From: Gemmatimonadota bacterium
Lineage (GTDB): Bacteria; Gemmatimonadota; Gemmatimonadetes; Longimicrobiales; Gaopeijiaceae
Assembly (NCBI GenBank): GCA_016873995.1
Contig: VGVR01000004.1
Span: 108,040 to 172,039 of the forward strand
Direction of reading: 5' to 3'
Length of the DNA: 64,000 bases
Shown: positions 33,610 to 42,516 of the stretch, one piece after another
How the letters are laid out: the number at the start of each line of letters is the position of its first letter
Position numbering within the stretch: position 1 is the stretch's first letter
The notes under the pieces: model-generated
What the model was told of the DNA's origin: nothing
The model's database searches: none
Seen by the model: the letters and a program-made list of their open reading frames with translations, nothing else
Made by a program: the position numbers and the translations under genes

Positions 33610-35151
33610 GTGAGACAGCTCATGCCCGAGGCTCGGCTCGTAGTCGCTCTGGCGGTGCTCGCGTGTGCCCTCGCGACGGAGGCCTGCTCGGGCACGGGCG
33701 AGGGCCGCGGCGCGGGTGGGGATGCGGCTGGCGCGGCGGCGCTCGACCAGGCCGGTGCCGTCGATCGCCTCGGCGAGACGCGATGGTCGCCAAGGACGGA
33801 CGGCGCCTCGGCCCCCAGCTTCGTCGTCGATCCGAGCTGGCCGAAACCGCTCCCGAATGACTGGCGGATCAGCCAAGTGGGCGGCATCGCCGTCGACACG
33901 CACGACAACATCTGGGTCTACCACCGGCCGCGCGCCCTGGAGTCCAGCTCGGCCGGAGCCCTGCCCCGAGCGGGCATGAACGGTCGGGGGGTGCCCATCA
34001 GCGGGCTCGGACACCCTCGCCCGTACGCCGACCGGAACACAGGGTGCTGCGTCCCGGCGCCCTCCGTGCTCAGGTTCGACCCTGAAGGCAATCTGCTGGA
34101 CGCGTGGGGCGGACCGGCGGACCCCGGGTTCCTCGAAGCCAACTGCCGCGAAGAGGATGGATGCTTCTGGCCCGCCCGGGAGCACGGGATCTTCGTTGAC
34201 CACAACGACTACGTGTACATCTCCGGAAACGGAGAGGACGGCGGGGCCGGCCAGCAGCAGGGCCTGGATACCTATCCGTGGGCACCCACCTTCGGCGACG
34301 ACTCGCACATTCTCAAGTTCACGGCGGACGGCGAGTTCGTTTTGCAGATCGGCCGCGCGGGGATGGAAGGACCGGACAGCGAGAAGATCGACGGCGGCCC
34401 CAACGGGACGCCTCAGCCCTACCTCGTGGCGGACATGTCGGTGGACCCCCGCACGAACCGCCTCTACATCGCGGACGGCTACGGGAATCGCCGCATTCTC
34501 ATCGTCGATGCCGAGACGGGGCAGTACGTCGGGCACTTCGGCGCGTACGGGCAGAACCCGGTCGAGGACGACCCGAGCGCGGGCGTCGCGGACACGGACG
34601 TGGGACCGTGGATGACCGATTACCTCGCGGGCAACATGACCCCGCTGTTCTTCAGAAGCCCGCTGCACTGCGCGAGCGTCAGCCGCGACGGATTCCTGTA
34701 TGCCTGCGACCGCGGCAACAACCGCGTCCAGATCTTCGACCTGGGAGCGGAGGGCCTAGGGAGGCCGTGCGCAAACCCGCAGGCGCAGGCCAACACGTGC
34801 GGCTTCGTGGCCGATCTCCATGTGGCCCCGCAGACCGCCAGCGGCACGGCCGGCACCGCGGCGCTCTCGACCGATCCCGGGCAGACCTGCATGTACGTCG
34901 GCGACCTCGCCAACGGCACGCTGTACATCATCAACCGCGATAACCGCACGGAGCTCGACCGGATCGGGCGGCCCGGGCGCCAGGCGGGCGAGTTCCATTG
35001 GCTGCACGCACTGGCCGTGGACTCGCGCGGGAACGTCTACACGGGTGAAGTCGACAGCGGGCAGCGGATCCAGAAGTTCCTCCGGTACGGATCGGAGAGC
35101 TGCAGCGGCACCGGCAGCAGCGAAGTGGGAAGCTACGACGCCAACAGGTGA
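33610..35151 (+). CDS. NHL-repeat lipoprotein, PAL-like
   Basis: A 513-residue lipoprotein with its lipobox in the LACALATEACSG region. The long acidic, Gly-rich spacer after it is typical of surface-exposed lipoproteins. The propeller has WRISQVGGIAVDTHDNIWVYH, REHGIFVDHNDYVYISGNG, ADMSVDPRTNRLYIADGYGN and LHALAVDSRGNVYTGEV, with paired Cys in extended loops. It resembles the PAL-like proteins here but has larger insertions. The GTG at 33610 is chosen because GAGGAA lies about ten bases before it; an ATG four codons on is an alternative. Confidence 0.75.
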   Translation: MRQLMPEARLVVALAVLACALATEACSGTGEGRGAGGDAAGAAALDQAGAVDRLGETRWSPRTDGASAPSFVVDPSWPKPLPNDWRISQVGGIAVDTHDNIWVYHRPRALESSSAGALPRAGMNGRGVPISGLGHPRPYADRNTGCCVPAPSVLRFDPEGNLLDAWGGPADPGFLEANCREEDGCFWPAREHGIFVDHNDYVYISGNGEDGGAGQQQGLDTYPWAPTFGDDSHILKFTADGEFVLQIGRAGMEGPDSEKIDGGPNGTPQPYLVADMSVDPRTNRLYIADGYGNRRILIVDAETGQYVGHFGAYGQNPVEDDPSAGVADTDVGPWMTDYLAGNMTPLFFRSPLHCASVSRDGFLYACDRGNNRVQIFDLGAEGLGRPCANPQAQANTCGFVADLHVAPQTASGTAGTAALSTDPGQTCMYVGDLANGTLYIINRDNRTELDRIGRPGRQAGEFHWLHALAVDSRGNVYTGEVDSGQRIQKFLRYGSESCSGTGSSEVGSYDANR

Positions 35152-35204
35152 AGGACCGCAGTGCCACGAGAGACTTCGATTTTCGCCGAGAGCGGAGGAT
35201 TCTG

Positions 35205-36290
35205 ATGACGCACGCAACGACGAGATGGTCCGTGCTCCCGGTGCTGACCGCGACGCTCGTCGCATGGTCCGCGCCCGCGGCCGCACAGAGCGCCTTCAGC
35301 AACCCGAACATGCGGCCGACGAACGACCTCCCGAATCCGTACTCGGCGAGGCAGGTCATGCCGCTGCCGGACGGTCGCTCGTGGGGTTCCACGGCCGGCG
35401 TCGACGGAGCCAAGGGCCGGGACGACATCTGGGCGATCGACCGGTGCGGGACCAACAGCTGCGTCGGATCCGGCGTCGATCCCCTCATGCACTACGACGC
35501 GAGCGGGAATCTGATCGGCCGCATGGGAGCCAACCTGTTCGCGTTCCCGCACGGCATCCACGTGGACCAGGAGGGCAACGTCTGGGTGACGGACCCGCTT
35601 CCGCCCGATGGTCGCGGTGCCGGCGGCACGGTCGGACAGCAGGTCACCAAGCTTAGCCCCGACGGTCGGATCCTCCTGCAGCTGGGTACGCGCATGGTGA
35701 CCGGGACGGGTCCCAATCAGTTCAGCTCACCCTCCGACGTGGTCGTGGCGAGGAACGGCGACATCTTCGTGGCCGACGGCCATGGAGAGGGCACGGCCGA
35801 GCGGATCATGAAGTTCGACAGGAATGGCACGTTCATCATGCAGTGGGGGCGGGCGGGCAACGGCCCGTGCGGAGCGGGTGAGTTCTCCAGCGTCCATGCG
35901 ATCGACATCGACTCGCAGGGCCGGCTCTTCATCGGCGATCGCGACAACAATCGTATCCAGATCTACGACCAGCAGGGCAACTACCTGGACTGCTGGTACC
36001 AGTTCAGTCGCCCGAGCGGGATCTACATCGATGCCCAGGACAACATGTTCGTCACCGACTCGGAGTCGAGGGACGGCGCCGACAACGGGATGGACCTGGC
36101 CCACCCCGGTTGGCAGCGCGGCATCCGGATCGGCAGCGCCAGGGACGGCACGGTGCGGGCCTTCATCCCCGATCCCAATCCCCAGGGCGGCAGCAGCACG
36201 TCGGAGGGCGTAGCCGCGATCAGGGGCGGCGCGGTCGTATACGGCGCCGAGGTGGGGCCGAGGTCCTTCGTTCGTTATACGAGGAGGTAG
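35205..36290 (+). CDS. Secreted NHL propeller, paralog of the 14107 gene
   Basis: A 361-residue exported protein: ATG at 35205 with GGAGGA six bases upstream, signal peptide ending AAAQ. It shares LPDGRSWGSTAGVDG, IDRCGTNSCVGSGVDP and WYQFSRPSGIYIDA with the protein at 14107. The strand blocks FPHGIHVDQEGNVWVTD, SSVHAIDIDSQGRLFIGD and the SPSDVVVARNGDIFVADG blade follow the PAL-type order. The gene directly upstream is also an NHL protein, so they are probably co-transcribed. No catalytic activity can be asserted. Confidence 0.75.
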   Translation: MTHATTRWSVLPVLTATLVAWSAPAAAQSAFSNPNMRPTNDLPNPYSARQVMPLPDGRSWGSTAGVDGAKGRDDIWAIDRCGTNSCVGSGVDPLMHYDASGNLIGRMGANLFAFPHGIHVDQEGNVWVTDPLPPDGRGAGGTVGQQVTKLSPDGRILLQLGTRMVTGTGPNQFSSPSDVVVARNGDIFVADGHGEGTAERIMKFDRNGTFIMQWGRAGNGPCGAGEFSSVHAIDIDSQGRLFIGDRDNNRIQIYDQQGNYLDCWYQFSRPSGIYIDAQDNMFVTDSESRDGADNGMDLAHPGWQRGIRIGSARDGTVRAFIPDPNPQGGSSTSEGVAAIRGGAVVYGAEVGPRSFVRYTRR

Positions 36291-36366
36291 CAGGACGCCG
36301 GCGCCGCCCGCGGGGTCGACCCGCTCCAACGTCTTTCGCCTGACCAGCTGGACCAAGTAGCTCCTT

Positions 36367-36441
36367 TTCGGACGACCTCGGGGCGCGTCGCGTCAGCTCC
36401 CTTCGGACGACCTCGGGGCGCGTCGCGTCAGCTCCCTTCGG
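36367..36441. repeat. 35-bp tandem repeat at the 3' end of tctA
   Basis: Two perfect 35-bp copies (36367-36401 and 36402-36436) beginning TTCGGACGACC, followed by the first bases of a third. The second copy includes the TGA of tctA, so the gene end was duplicated outward. Confidence 0.85.
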
Positions 36442-37933
36442 GCGTCGGGGGGGTGGTCATCCGACGGATCACCACCGGAGCCGCCAGGCTCGCGAGCGCC
36501 AGCACCCACAGGGCGATCGCGATCGGCGAGTCGAACAGCACGCCCCAGTCTCCGCCCGATAGCGCGAGCGAGCGACGCAGGTTTTTCTCCATCAGCGGAC
36601 CGAGCACCAGCCCGAGCACGACGGGCGCGAGCGGGAACTCCAGCTTGCGCATCCCCCACCCCACGACACCGAAGACGGTCATGAGGACGAGGTCGAGCGC
36701 GGTGCCGTTCACGGCGTAGACGGAGACGAACGCCAGCGCGGTCACCGCGGGCATGAGGAACCAGCGTGGCAACGCGAGCGCGCGGACGAACACGCCGACG
36801 AGCGGCAGGTTGAGCACGAGCAGGAAGACGTTGCCCACGTACATCGACGCCGCGAGTCCCCAGAAGAGATCGGGCTCCTCTTGGATGAGGAGCGGGCCCG
36901 GGGTGATGCCGAGCCCGAGCAGCGCCCCGAGCATGACGGCGGTGGTGCCGCCGCCGGGGACGCCGAGGGTGAGCATCGGAATCATCGCGCCCGTCGCGGC
37001 CGCGTTGTTGGCGGCCTCGGGCGCGGCGACGCCGCGGATGTCGCCGTAGCCGAATCGACCGGTGCGTCCCGCGATGCGCTGCTCGGCGGTGTACGCGAGG
37101 AACGACGCGATCGTGCTCCCGGCGCCCGGCAGTGTACCGATCACGAAGCCGAGGCCGGACGCGCGCAACATGGTCGCCGTGGTCTCGCGCAGCTCGCGCA
37201 TCGACATGAGCACTCGCCCGTAGGCGAGCCTGCCGGTCTTTCCGACCGGGCCCTCCTCGAGCAGCTGGAGCACCTCGCTGACCGCGAACAGCCCAATGGT
37301 GACGACCACGAAATCCATGCCGTCGAGAAGCTGGATCTGCCCGAACGTGTAGCGCGGGACCGCGCTCTGCGGATCCAGCCCGACCGTGGCGAGCCAGAGC
37401 CCGAAGGCCGTCGACGCGAGCCCTTTCACGGCGCTCGTCCCGGACAGGGTGGAGAGTGCCGTGAACGCGAACACGACCAGTGCGAAGTACTCGGCCGGGC
37501 CGAAATCGATCGCCCACTGTGATAGCAATGGCGCGAGGAGCACCAGCGCGAAGATCGACAGCGTGCCACCGACGAACGACGCGATCGCGGCCGTCGCCAG
37601 CGCCGGGCCGCTCCGGCCCTCGCGCGTCATCGCGTAACCGTCCAGCGCCGTCATGAGCGAGGAAGACTCGCCCGGCACGTTCAGCAGAATCGAGCTGATG
37701 GAGCAGCCGTACTGCGACCCGTAGTAGATGCCCGCGAGAAGGATGAGCGCCGACTCGGGCGGCAAGCCGGTGACGAAGATCACGGGGAGGAGGATCGCGA
37801 TCGCGTTGATCGGCCCCACGCCCGGGAGCATCCCCACGAGCGTCCCGACCAGCACGCCTCCGAACGCGAGCGACAGGTTGAGTGGCTGTAGCGCGATCGC
37901 GAAGCCGCCCGCGAGTGAGCTCAGCGCATCCAA
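36428..37933 (-). CDS. tctA: Tripartite tricarboxylate transporter, large membrane subunit TctA
   Basis: A 501-residue membrane protein with about twelve helices. It has the TctA signatures: GTLVGMLPGVGPINAIAILLP near residues 30-50, and SILLNVPGESSSLMTALDGY. The mirrored second half reads GTLPGAGSTIASFLAY and MLTLGVPGGGTTAVMLGAL. Together with TctB and the binding protein it imports tri- or dicarboxylates using an ion gradient. Its start overlaps tctB by 13 bases. Its 3' end carries a 35-bp tandem duplication (separate entry). Confidence 0.92.
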   Translation of the reverse strand: MDALSSLAGGFAIALQPLNLSLAFGGVLVGTLVGMLPGVGPINAIAILLPVIFVTGLPPESALILLAGIYYGSQYGCSISSILLNVPGESSSLMTALDGYAMTREGRSGPALATAAIASFVGGTLSIFALVLLAPLLSQWAIDFGPAEYFALVVFAFTALSTLSGTSAVKGLASTAFGLWLATVGLDPQSAVPRYTFGQIQLLDGMDFVVVTIGLFAVSEVLQLLEEGPVGKTGRLAYGRVLMSMRELRETTATMLRASGLGFVIGTLPGAGSTIASFLAYTAEQRIAGRTGRFGYGDIRGVAAPEAANNAAATGAMIPMLTLGVPGGGTTAVMLGALLGLGITPGPLLIQEEPDLFWGLAASMYVGNVFLLVLNLPLVGVFVRALALPRWFLMPAVTALAFVSVYAVNGTALDLVLMTVFGVVGWGMRKLEFPLAPVVLGLVLGPLMEKNLRRSLALSGGDWGVLFDSPIAIALWVLALASLAAPVVIRRMTTPPTPEGS

Positions 37934-38361
37934 AGGTCACCGACGGGCAGCGGGAGCGCGAGCACGCGGACGAAGACGATCCACAGCGCCACCGTGAGCG
38001 CCAGCGCAGCAGGTACGCTGCGCTTGGGCGCCGCTCCGAATAGATGTGACAGCGCAGCAACGACGGCCGTCGTGGAGAGCAGGAAGCCGAGCCAAGGGAG
38101 CGCGAGTCCGTACACGATCAGTGCCGCGCTCCCGAGACCCATGCGCACGAGCGTCGCTCGTTCGGGCCAGCGCATCCCGACGAAGGGACGGCGCGCCTGC
38201 TGAGCGCCGGCCAGCACGAGCCCGACCGCGGCGACGAGGGGCAGTGCCTTGGGTCCAACGGGATCCGTCAGGAACGCCACGTCGAACCCGGTGGCCTCGA
38301 GGCCGATGAGGGCCCCGACCGCGATGAGCACCGCCCCGGGGATGCGATCCGTCCAGCTCAT
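37921..38361 (-). CDS. tctB: Tripartite tricarboxylate transporter, small membrane subunit TctB
   Basis: The ATG at 38359-38361 gives 146 residues with four hydrophobic helices, starting MSWTDRIPGAVLIAVGA, as TctB subunits do. The longer frame to 38586 overlaps the tctC coding region and is ignored. The start overlaps the tctC stop (ATGA) and the stop overlaps tctA, so the three genes form one translationally coupled operon. TctB is poorly conserved, and the call leans on size, helix count and position. Confidence 0.85.
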   Translation of the reverse strand: MSWTDRIPGAVLIAVGALIGLEATGFDVAFLTDPVGPKALPLVAAVGLVLAGAQQARRPFVGMRWPERATLVRMGLGSAALIVYGLALPWLGFLLSTTAVVAALSHLFGAAPKRSVPAALALTVALWIVFVRVLALPLPVGDLWMR

Positions 38362-39356
38362 TCGATGAGCCCGAGCTCGCGCGACATGCGCCGAAAGTCC
38401 TCGACTTGTGCCTGCACGAACGCGTCGAACTCGGATCCCACCATGAAGAACGGCTGCAGCCTGTTGCTGGCGCGGGCCCTTTCCCACTCGCTCGAGCGGC
38501 CTACCTGCTCGAGAACGTCCACCCATGCTCGATAGCGGGTGTCGTCGATTCCGCGTGGCACGTAGAACCCGCGCCACGTGACCCACGTCAGATCGACGCC
38601 CGACTCGCGTGCGGTCGGCACGCCGGCGAGCACGCCCTCCGTGCGCTCGGGGGCGAACGTCACGAGCACGCGGATGCGACCGGCGGTGATCTGCCCTTCG
38701 ACCTCGGACGCCTCGCCCGAGAAGAGGTCGACGAAGCCGCCGAGCAGCGCCGTCATCGCCTCACCGCCGCCGTCGAACGGGACGTAGCGGATACGCAGCG
38801 GATCGATGCCGGCGCGGTCCGCGAGCAAGAGCATCTTCATGTGGTCCTGACCCGCCACCGCGGAGCCGCCGCTGACCACGAGCGAACTCGGATCACGGAG
38901 CCAGGCCGCGAGCACGTCGTCGAGGGAGCGCAGCGGCGAATCAGCCGCGACCGCGAGGATGCCGTACTCGGCGCCGATCGCTCCGACCCAGCGCACGTCG
39001 TCCACGGTCAGATCGCCGTATTGACCCTGCGCTAGGCGGAGCGTGGTCGACGGGCTCGCCGCGATCAGCACGTTGGGGTCCTCGTTGCGCTGCGCCACCG
39101 CACGCGCGAACGCGACGCCGCCTCCCGCGCCCGGCAGGTTGGTCGTACGCACGAGGCCGCGAGCGAGCCCGAGCTCGGAGAGCACCTGTCCCACGGAGCG
39201 GCACGTCAGGTCCCATCCGCCGCCGGCCGCCGCGGGCGCGAGGCACTCCCACCCGCGCGTTTCGGGCGAGGGCGCGCAGGCGAGCCACGCGACCGAAGCC
39301 ACGGCGAGGGCGGTCGCGTGGACCGCCCTACGGCCGGTTGGCGCTTTGCCGTCCAT
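38358..39356 (-). CDS. tctC: Tripartite tricarboxylate transporter substrate-binding lipoprotein (TctC/Bug type)
   Basis: The ATG at 39354-39356 gives 332 residues with a lipobox (WLACAPS, Cys27). The binding-protein fold is visible in PAAAGGGWDLTCRSVGQVL, in RTTNLPGAGGGVAFARAVAQ and in the hinge strand near DLFSGEASEVEGQITAGRI. The usual ligand Asp pocket follows the WVGAIGAEYGILAV strand. The carboxylate carried is unknown. It is the first gene of the tctCBA set; the upstream extension of the frame overlaps the next protein and is not used. Confidence 0.88.
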   Translation of the reverse strand: MDGKAPTGRRAVHATALAVASVAWLACAPSPETRGWECLAPAAAGGGWDLTCRSVGQVLSELGLARGLVRTTNLPGAGGGVAFARAVAQRNEDPNVLIAASPSTTLRLAQGQYGDLTVDDVRWVGAIGAEYGILAVAADSPLRSLDDVLAAWLRDPSSLVVSGGSAVAGQDHMKMLLLADRAGIDPLRIRYVPFDGGGEAMTALLGGFVDLFSGEASEVEGQITAGRIRVLVTFAPERTEGVLAGVPTARESGVDLTWVTWRGFYVPRGIDDTRYRAWVDVLEQVGRSSEWERARASNRLQPFFMVGSEFDAFVQAQVEDFRRMSRELGLIE

Positions 39357-39360
39357 ACCG

Positions 39361-39948
39361 TCAGAGGCAGGCCGGAGAAACAGGTGAGGCTCCTGAAGGG
39401 CGTGAAGGTCGGGAAGATACTCGCGGCCGCCGTGAGGCCGGGTACGAAGCCAGCGCGTCCAGAAGGGCACTCGCGGACTCGAGCTGGGTCTGCGAGTCGG
39501 AATATGCCCACAACAAGATTTCGAGCGCGGCCCGCGCCTGCATGTAGTCCGCGCGGGTGGCGACGAAGGCGAACTCCCGCGGCGTGTTGGCGAGCGCCTG
39601 CTCGGCCGTGATGCCGTACCTCGTGTCCACGTAGCGCGGGTTCGCGAACCGGTAGGGCGGCGTCGCGACCATGGAGAAGTCGTCCCCGGGCGCGTTGGGC
39701 GCCGTGACGCGTACCGTCCAGCCCGGGGGGTTCGCGGTTACGGTATCCGCGTCGAGCCGGAAGACGAGCGACGGGGTCAAGGCAATCTCGAGCGACTCCC
39801 CCGCCACCACGCGGCCGCTGAACGAGTCCGCACGGAAGGGCGGCATGGTGCGTGCCTGCTGCGCCGTCGCGCCTTGAGCGAGCGTCAGCGCGAGCAGACC
39901 GACCGCGACCGCCTGAAGGGGTCGGGAACGCGCGTCAGTCGCCGCCAC
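39361..39948 (-). CDS. Secreted protein of unknown function
   Basis: A 195-residue protein with a signal peptide ending around TAQQ, followed by a beta strand domain that includes FSMVATPPYRFANPRYVDTRYGITAEQALANTP. The GTG at 39948 is preferred because it overlaps the previous stop by 12 bases and has GGAGGGG before it; an ATG-like start at 39996 would run into the upstream gene. The last 35 residues (SRRPRVSSRPSRPSGAS) look like out-of-frame sequence, so the true end may be lost through a frameshift near 39460. No function known. Confidence 0.5.
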   Translation of the reverse strand: MAATDARSRPLQAVAVGLLALTLAQGATAQQARTMPPFRADSFSGRVVAGESLEIALTPSLVFRLDADTVTANPPGWTVRVTAPNAPGDDFSMVATPPYRFANPRYVDTRYGITAEQALANTPREFAFVATRADYMQARAALEILLWAYSDSQTQLESASALLDALASYPASRRPRVSSRPSRPSGASPVSPACL

Positions 39949-40198
39949 CGCCGTCGCCCCCTCCGCCACCACCGTCGCCAGCGGATGCGCCGTCACCGCC
40001 GTCCATGGCGCCGTCGCTCGCGTGCGTCCGGTCCGACTTCCTGCCCGGGGCCCAACCCGACGAATCGGTCATGCCCAGGTGCGTAGCCAGGTCCCGGTCG
40101 TCCCTGGGCTTCGGCCGGAAATGGCGTCGCGCGTACGCCAGCAGGAGCACCATCGCGGCGACCAGAACGACCGGCGCGAGCAGGGCGAACGCGTTCAT
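39935..40198 (-). CDS. Small single-pass membrane protein with Gly/Asp-rich tail
   Basis: An 87-residue protein: one membrane helix (residues 4-22), a basic stretch (ARRHFRPKPRDDRD), then an unstructured tail that ends in alternating Gly and Asp (DGGDGASAGDGGGGGGDGG). The ATG is at 40196-40198. Its start overlaps the end of a decayed ABC-transporter reading frame. Low complexity in the tail makes homology hard to judge. Unknown function; possibly a membrane tether. Confidence 0.55.
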   Translation of the reverse strand: MNAFALLAPVVLVAAMVLLLAYARRHFRPKPRDDRDLATHLGMTDSSGWAPGRKSDRTHASDGAMDGGDGASAGDGGGGGGDGGGGD

Positions 40199-40665
40199 GT
40201 TCCGTTCATCATGTCGGCACCGCACGCACGGGAGCAAGAAAGCCCGGCGCCGCGCGGGGCGCGCGGCGCCGGTCGACCGACGGAGACGCGTGCGTTCCAC
40301 AACATGTCGAAGCCGGCCTCCTCGAGAGCGGGCTTCTGGGCCTGGTTCTCACTGACGACTCGACCATCGAATGAGGTGGATGGCACGCTCGGAGATGTGC
40401 GCGTAACGCGGATCGTGCGTGACTAAGCAGAATGGTCGCGCCCTCGTGCAATTCCTTCACCAGGTCCATCACCTCCCCGCCGTTCTTCGAGTCCATGTTA
40501 CCCGTCGGCTCGTCCGCCAACAGGATCAGCGGCTTGCCCACGATCGCCCGCGCCACCGCCACCCACTGCTGCTGCCCGCCCGACAGCCGGCTCGGATAGT
40601 GGCTCATCCGGCGCGCCATCCGCCGCCGCTGTTGCCCGGCAAGCGCCGGAGCCTCGATCTTGCAG
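40195..40665 (-). pseudogene. Broken ABC transporter ATPase (LolD/MacB-like), two frameshifts, 5' end lost
   Basis: The minus strand keeps the signature [20 protein letters not shown], a Walker B ([12 protein letters not shown]) and [11 protein letters not shown]. The reading then shifts frame: [17 protein letters not shown] lies in a second frame, and FDGRVVSENQAQKPALEEAGF in a third. The Walker A half is absent; the frame is cut at about 40665, where the plus-strand TonB-type gene starts. Intact relatives serve MacB/ADOP-type exporters. The permease is not in the window. Confidence 0.8.
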
Positions 40666-40666
40666 T

Positions 40667-41533
40667 ATGTCCGTGCCGCTGCTCGCTGTCGTGACGCTCA
40701 CGGCGGCGCTCCAGGTTCCTCAGGCGTCTGTCGCGGGCGTGATCCGTGACGCCGAGAGCGGCCGGGCGCTCGCCGGCGCGACCATCCTGCTCGGCGACCT
40801 GGGTCGCGCCACCTCCTCCGGCTCCGATGGTGCCTACGCACTGTACGCCGTCCCGGCCGGACCCCAGCACGTCAACATATCCGCGCTCGGCTACAGGTCG
40901 CGCACGGTCCACGCCCTCGTTCCGGGCTCAGGCTCCTTGGGCATCGACGTGTCGCTCGAGCCGGACCCTATCTTGCGCGAGGGCCTCGAGGTCGAGCCGG
41001 CTCGACCCGTGTGGGGGGCGGAGCCGGTGGGGGTGGGCGCGTTCCCCGACCGGGAGGTCTCGCTCGCCGCGGTTCGCAACCACCCCCTGCTCGCAGAGGC
41101 GGACTCGCTCGCGGCGCTCGCCGGCGGCGCGGTGGTGCTCGACCCCGAGGCGCCGAGTGGGGTTCATATCCGCGGGGGCGCGGCCGACCACACTGCCTAC
41201 GCGCTCGACGGCATCCCGATCCTCGATCCGGTGCACAATGCAGGGCTCTTCTCGGCCTGGAGCCCGGATGCGCTGGCAGGCGTGGCGGTGAGCTCCTCGG
41301 CCCTTTCGCCCGCGCTCACCGAGGCGCTCGCCGGGGTCGTGTACGCCACCACGCGCGAGCCCGGCGCGCGCTTCGGCGCGATCGTCGAGGCAACCGGGAC
41401 GGCGGTCTTCGTCTTGGTCGCCCTGGCGCCACTCCGCCGGCTCGAGGATCGCCTGACCGAGCGCCGCGAGGGAGATCGTCGCGCGGGCGATCGACGTGCC
41501 GGACCGGACGTCCCTCCACCGGGAGCGGCCTGA
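40667..41533 (+). CDS. Truncated TonB-dependent receptor head with foreign C-terminal helix
   Basis: A 288-residue frame. Residues 15-105 form a signal peptide and a carboxypeptidase-regulatory-like domain (VAGVIRDAESGRALAGATILL; GYRSRTVHAL). A plug domain follows (GVHIRGGAADHTAYALDGIP; PVHNAGLFSAWSPDALAGV). The beta-barrel is missing: after about residue 235 the sequence turns into a single helix and a basic tail (ATGTAVFVLVALAPLRRLE, then RREGDRRAGDRRAG) that recalls the end of MgtC-type membrane proteins. It is either a chimera left by a deletion or a decayed gene. It lies head-to-head with the broken ABC ATPase. Confidence 0.6.
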   Translation: MSVPLLAVVTLTAALQVPQASVAGVIRDAESGRALAGATILLGDLGRATSSGSDGAYALYAVPAGPQHVNISALGYRSRTVHALVPGSGSLGIDVSLEPDPILREGLEVEPARPVWGAEPVGVGAFPDREVSLAAVRNHPLLAEADSLAALAGGAVVLDPEAPSGVHIRGGAADHTAYALDGIPILDPVHNAGLFSAWSPDALAGVAVSSSALSPALTEALAGVVYATTREPGARFGAIVEATGTAVFVLVALAPLRRLEDRLTERREGDRRAGDRRAGPDVPPPGAA

Positions 41534-41591
41534 GCAGGCCTAACCCCGCCGCCTCCGCACCATCGTGCATAGGTGAAGCAATCTCCCTATC

Positions 41592-42497
41592 ATGCCGTCC
41601 ACTCGAGCACTCTCCCCCGGGCACATGCCGCAAACCCAAGCCTACGAAGCCCCGCGCACGCTCGCCGACGCAGTGCGGCTTCTCTCGACCGACGGCCACG
41701 CCCGCCCTCTGGCTGGCGGCACCGACCTCCTCGTGCAGAGCCGGGCCACCCAGAAACTACCGTCGACGTTCGTCGACCTGAAGCGCATTCCGGAGTTGGT
41801 CGGCATCGAGGTAGGCCCGGACGGCCTGCGCCTCGGTGCAGCGACCAGTGCGGCCGTGATCTGCGAGCATGCCGAAGCACGCCGCCTCTGGCCGGGACTG
41901 GTCGAGGCGATCGGCTTGCTCGGCTCCACGCAGATCCAGGGACGCGCAAGCGTGGGCGGCAACCTCTGCAACGGCTCACCCGCCGCGGATACGACGTGTT
42001 CGTTGATCGTGAACCGCGCGCGCGGCGTCATCGCGGGGGCGAAGGGCGAACGAACCGTCGAGGTCGAGCGCTTCACGACTGGCCCGGGCCGCACGGTCCT
42101 CGAGCCGGGAGATCTGCTCGTCGCCCTCGTGGTTCCCCGCCCCGCGGCGCGCACGGCCGACGCATACCTGCGCCTCATTCCGCGAAGCGAGATGGACATC
42201 GCGGCGGCGGGCGCGGCGGCGAGTGTCACCCTCGACGAGCGCGGAGTTTGTACCGCGGCGCGCGTGGCCATCGGAGCGGTGGCACCTACGGCGCTCCTCG
42301 TGCCCGCCGCCGCCGACGCGCTGATCGGAAGCCGGCTCGACGACGCGGCGCTCCGACGCGCGGCTGACGCGGCGAGCGCGGCTGCGCGGCCGATCGACGA
42401 CAAGCGCGGTACGGCAGTCTACCGCAAGACCGTGGTTGGCGTGCTCACGCGCCGTGCCGCAGGCATCGCGGCCGAGCGCGCCCGCGCCCGACCCTGA
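41592..42497 (+). CDS. Molybdenum hydroxylase FAD-binding subunit (CoxM/XDH medium type)
   Basis: A 301-residue flavoprotein subunit with the two FAD motifs of the family: PLAGGTDLLVQ near residue 40, and GRASVGGNLCNGSPAADT near 120. It carries electrons between the iron-sulfur subunit and an external acceptor. The next gene (2Fe-2S subunit) starts 19 bases later. An ATG 11 codons in (41625, MPQTQAYEAP) is an equally good start; neither has a strong Shine-Dalgarno. The operon makes a three-subunit enzyme of the xanthine dehydrogenase/CO dehydrogenase family whose substrate is unknown. Confidence 0.88.
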   Translation: MPSTRALSPGHMPQTQAYEAPRTLADAVRLLSTDGHARPLAGGTDLLVQSRATQKLPSTFVDLKRIPELVGIEVGPDGLRLGAATSAAVICEHAEARRLWPGLVEAIGLLGSTQIQGRASVGGNLCNGSPAADTTCSLIVNRARGVIAGAKGERTVEVERFTTGPGRTVLEPGDLLVALVVPRPAARTADAYLRLIPRSEMDIAAAGAAASVTLDERGVCTAARVAIGAVAPTALLVPAAADALIGSRLDDAALRRAADAASAAARPIDDKRGTAVYRKTVVGVLTRRAAGIAAERARARP

Positions 42498-42516
42498 ACA
42501 TCCCCAGGAGACGTTT

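Noticed and set aside
32689..34668. 659-codon minus-strand frame across the membrane protein and NHL genes
   Set aside because: Crosses two good plus-strand genes, low-complexity, no family motif.
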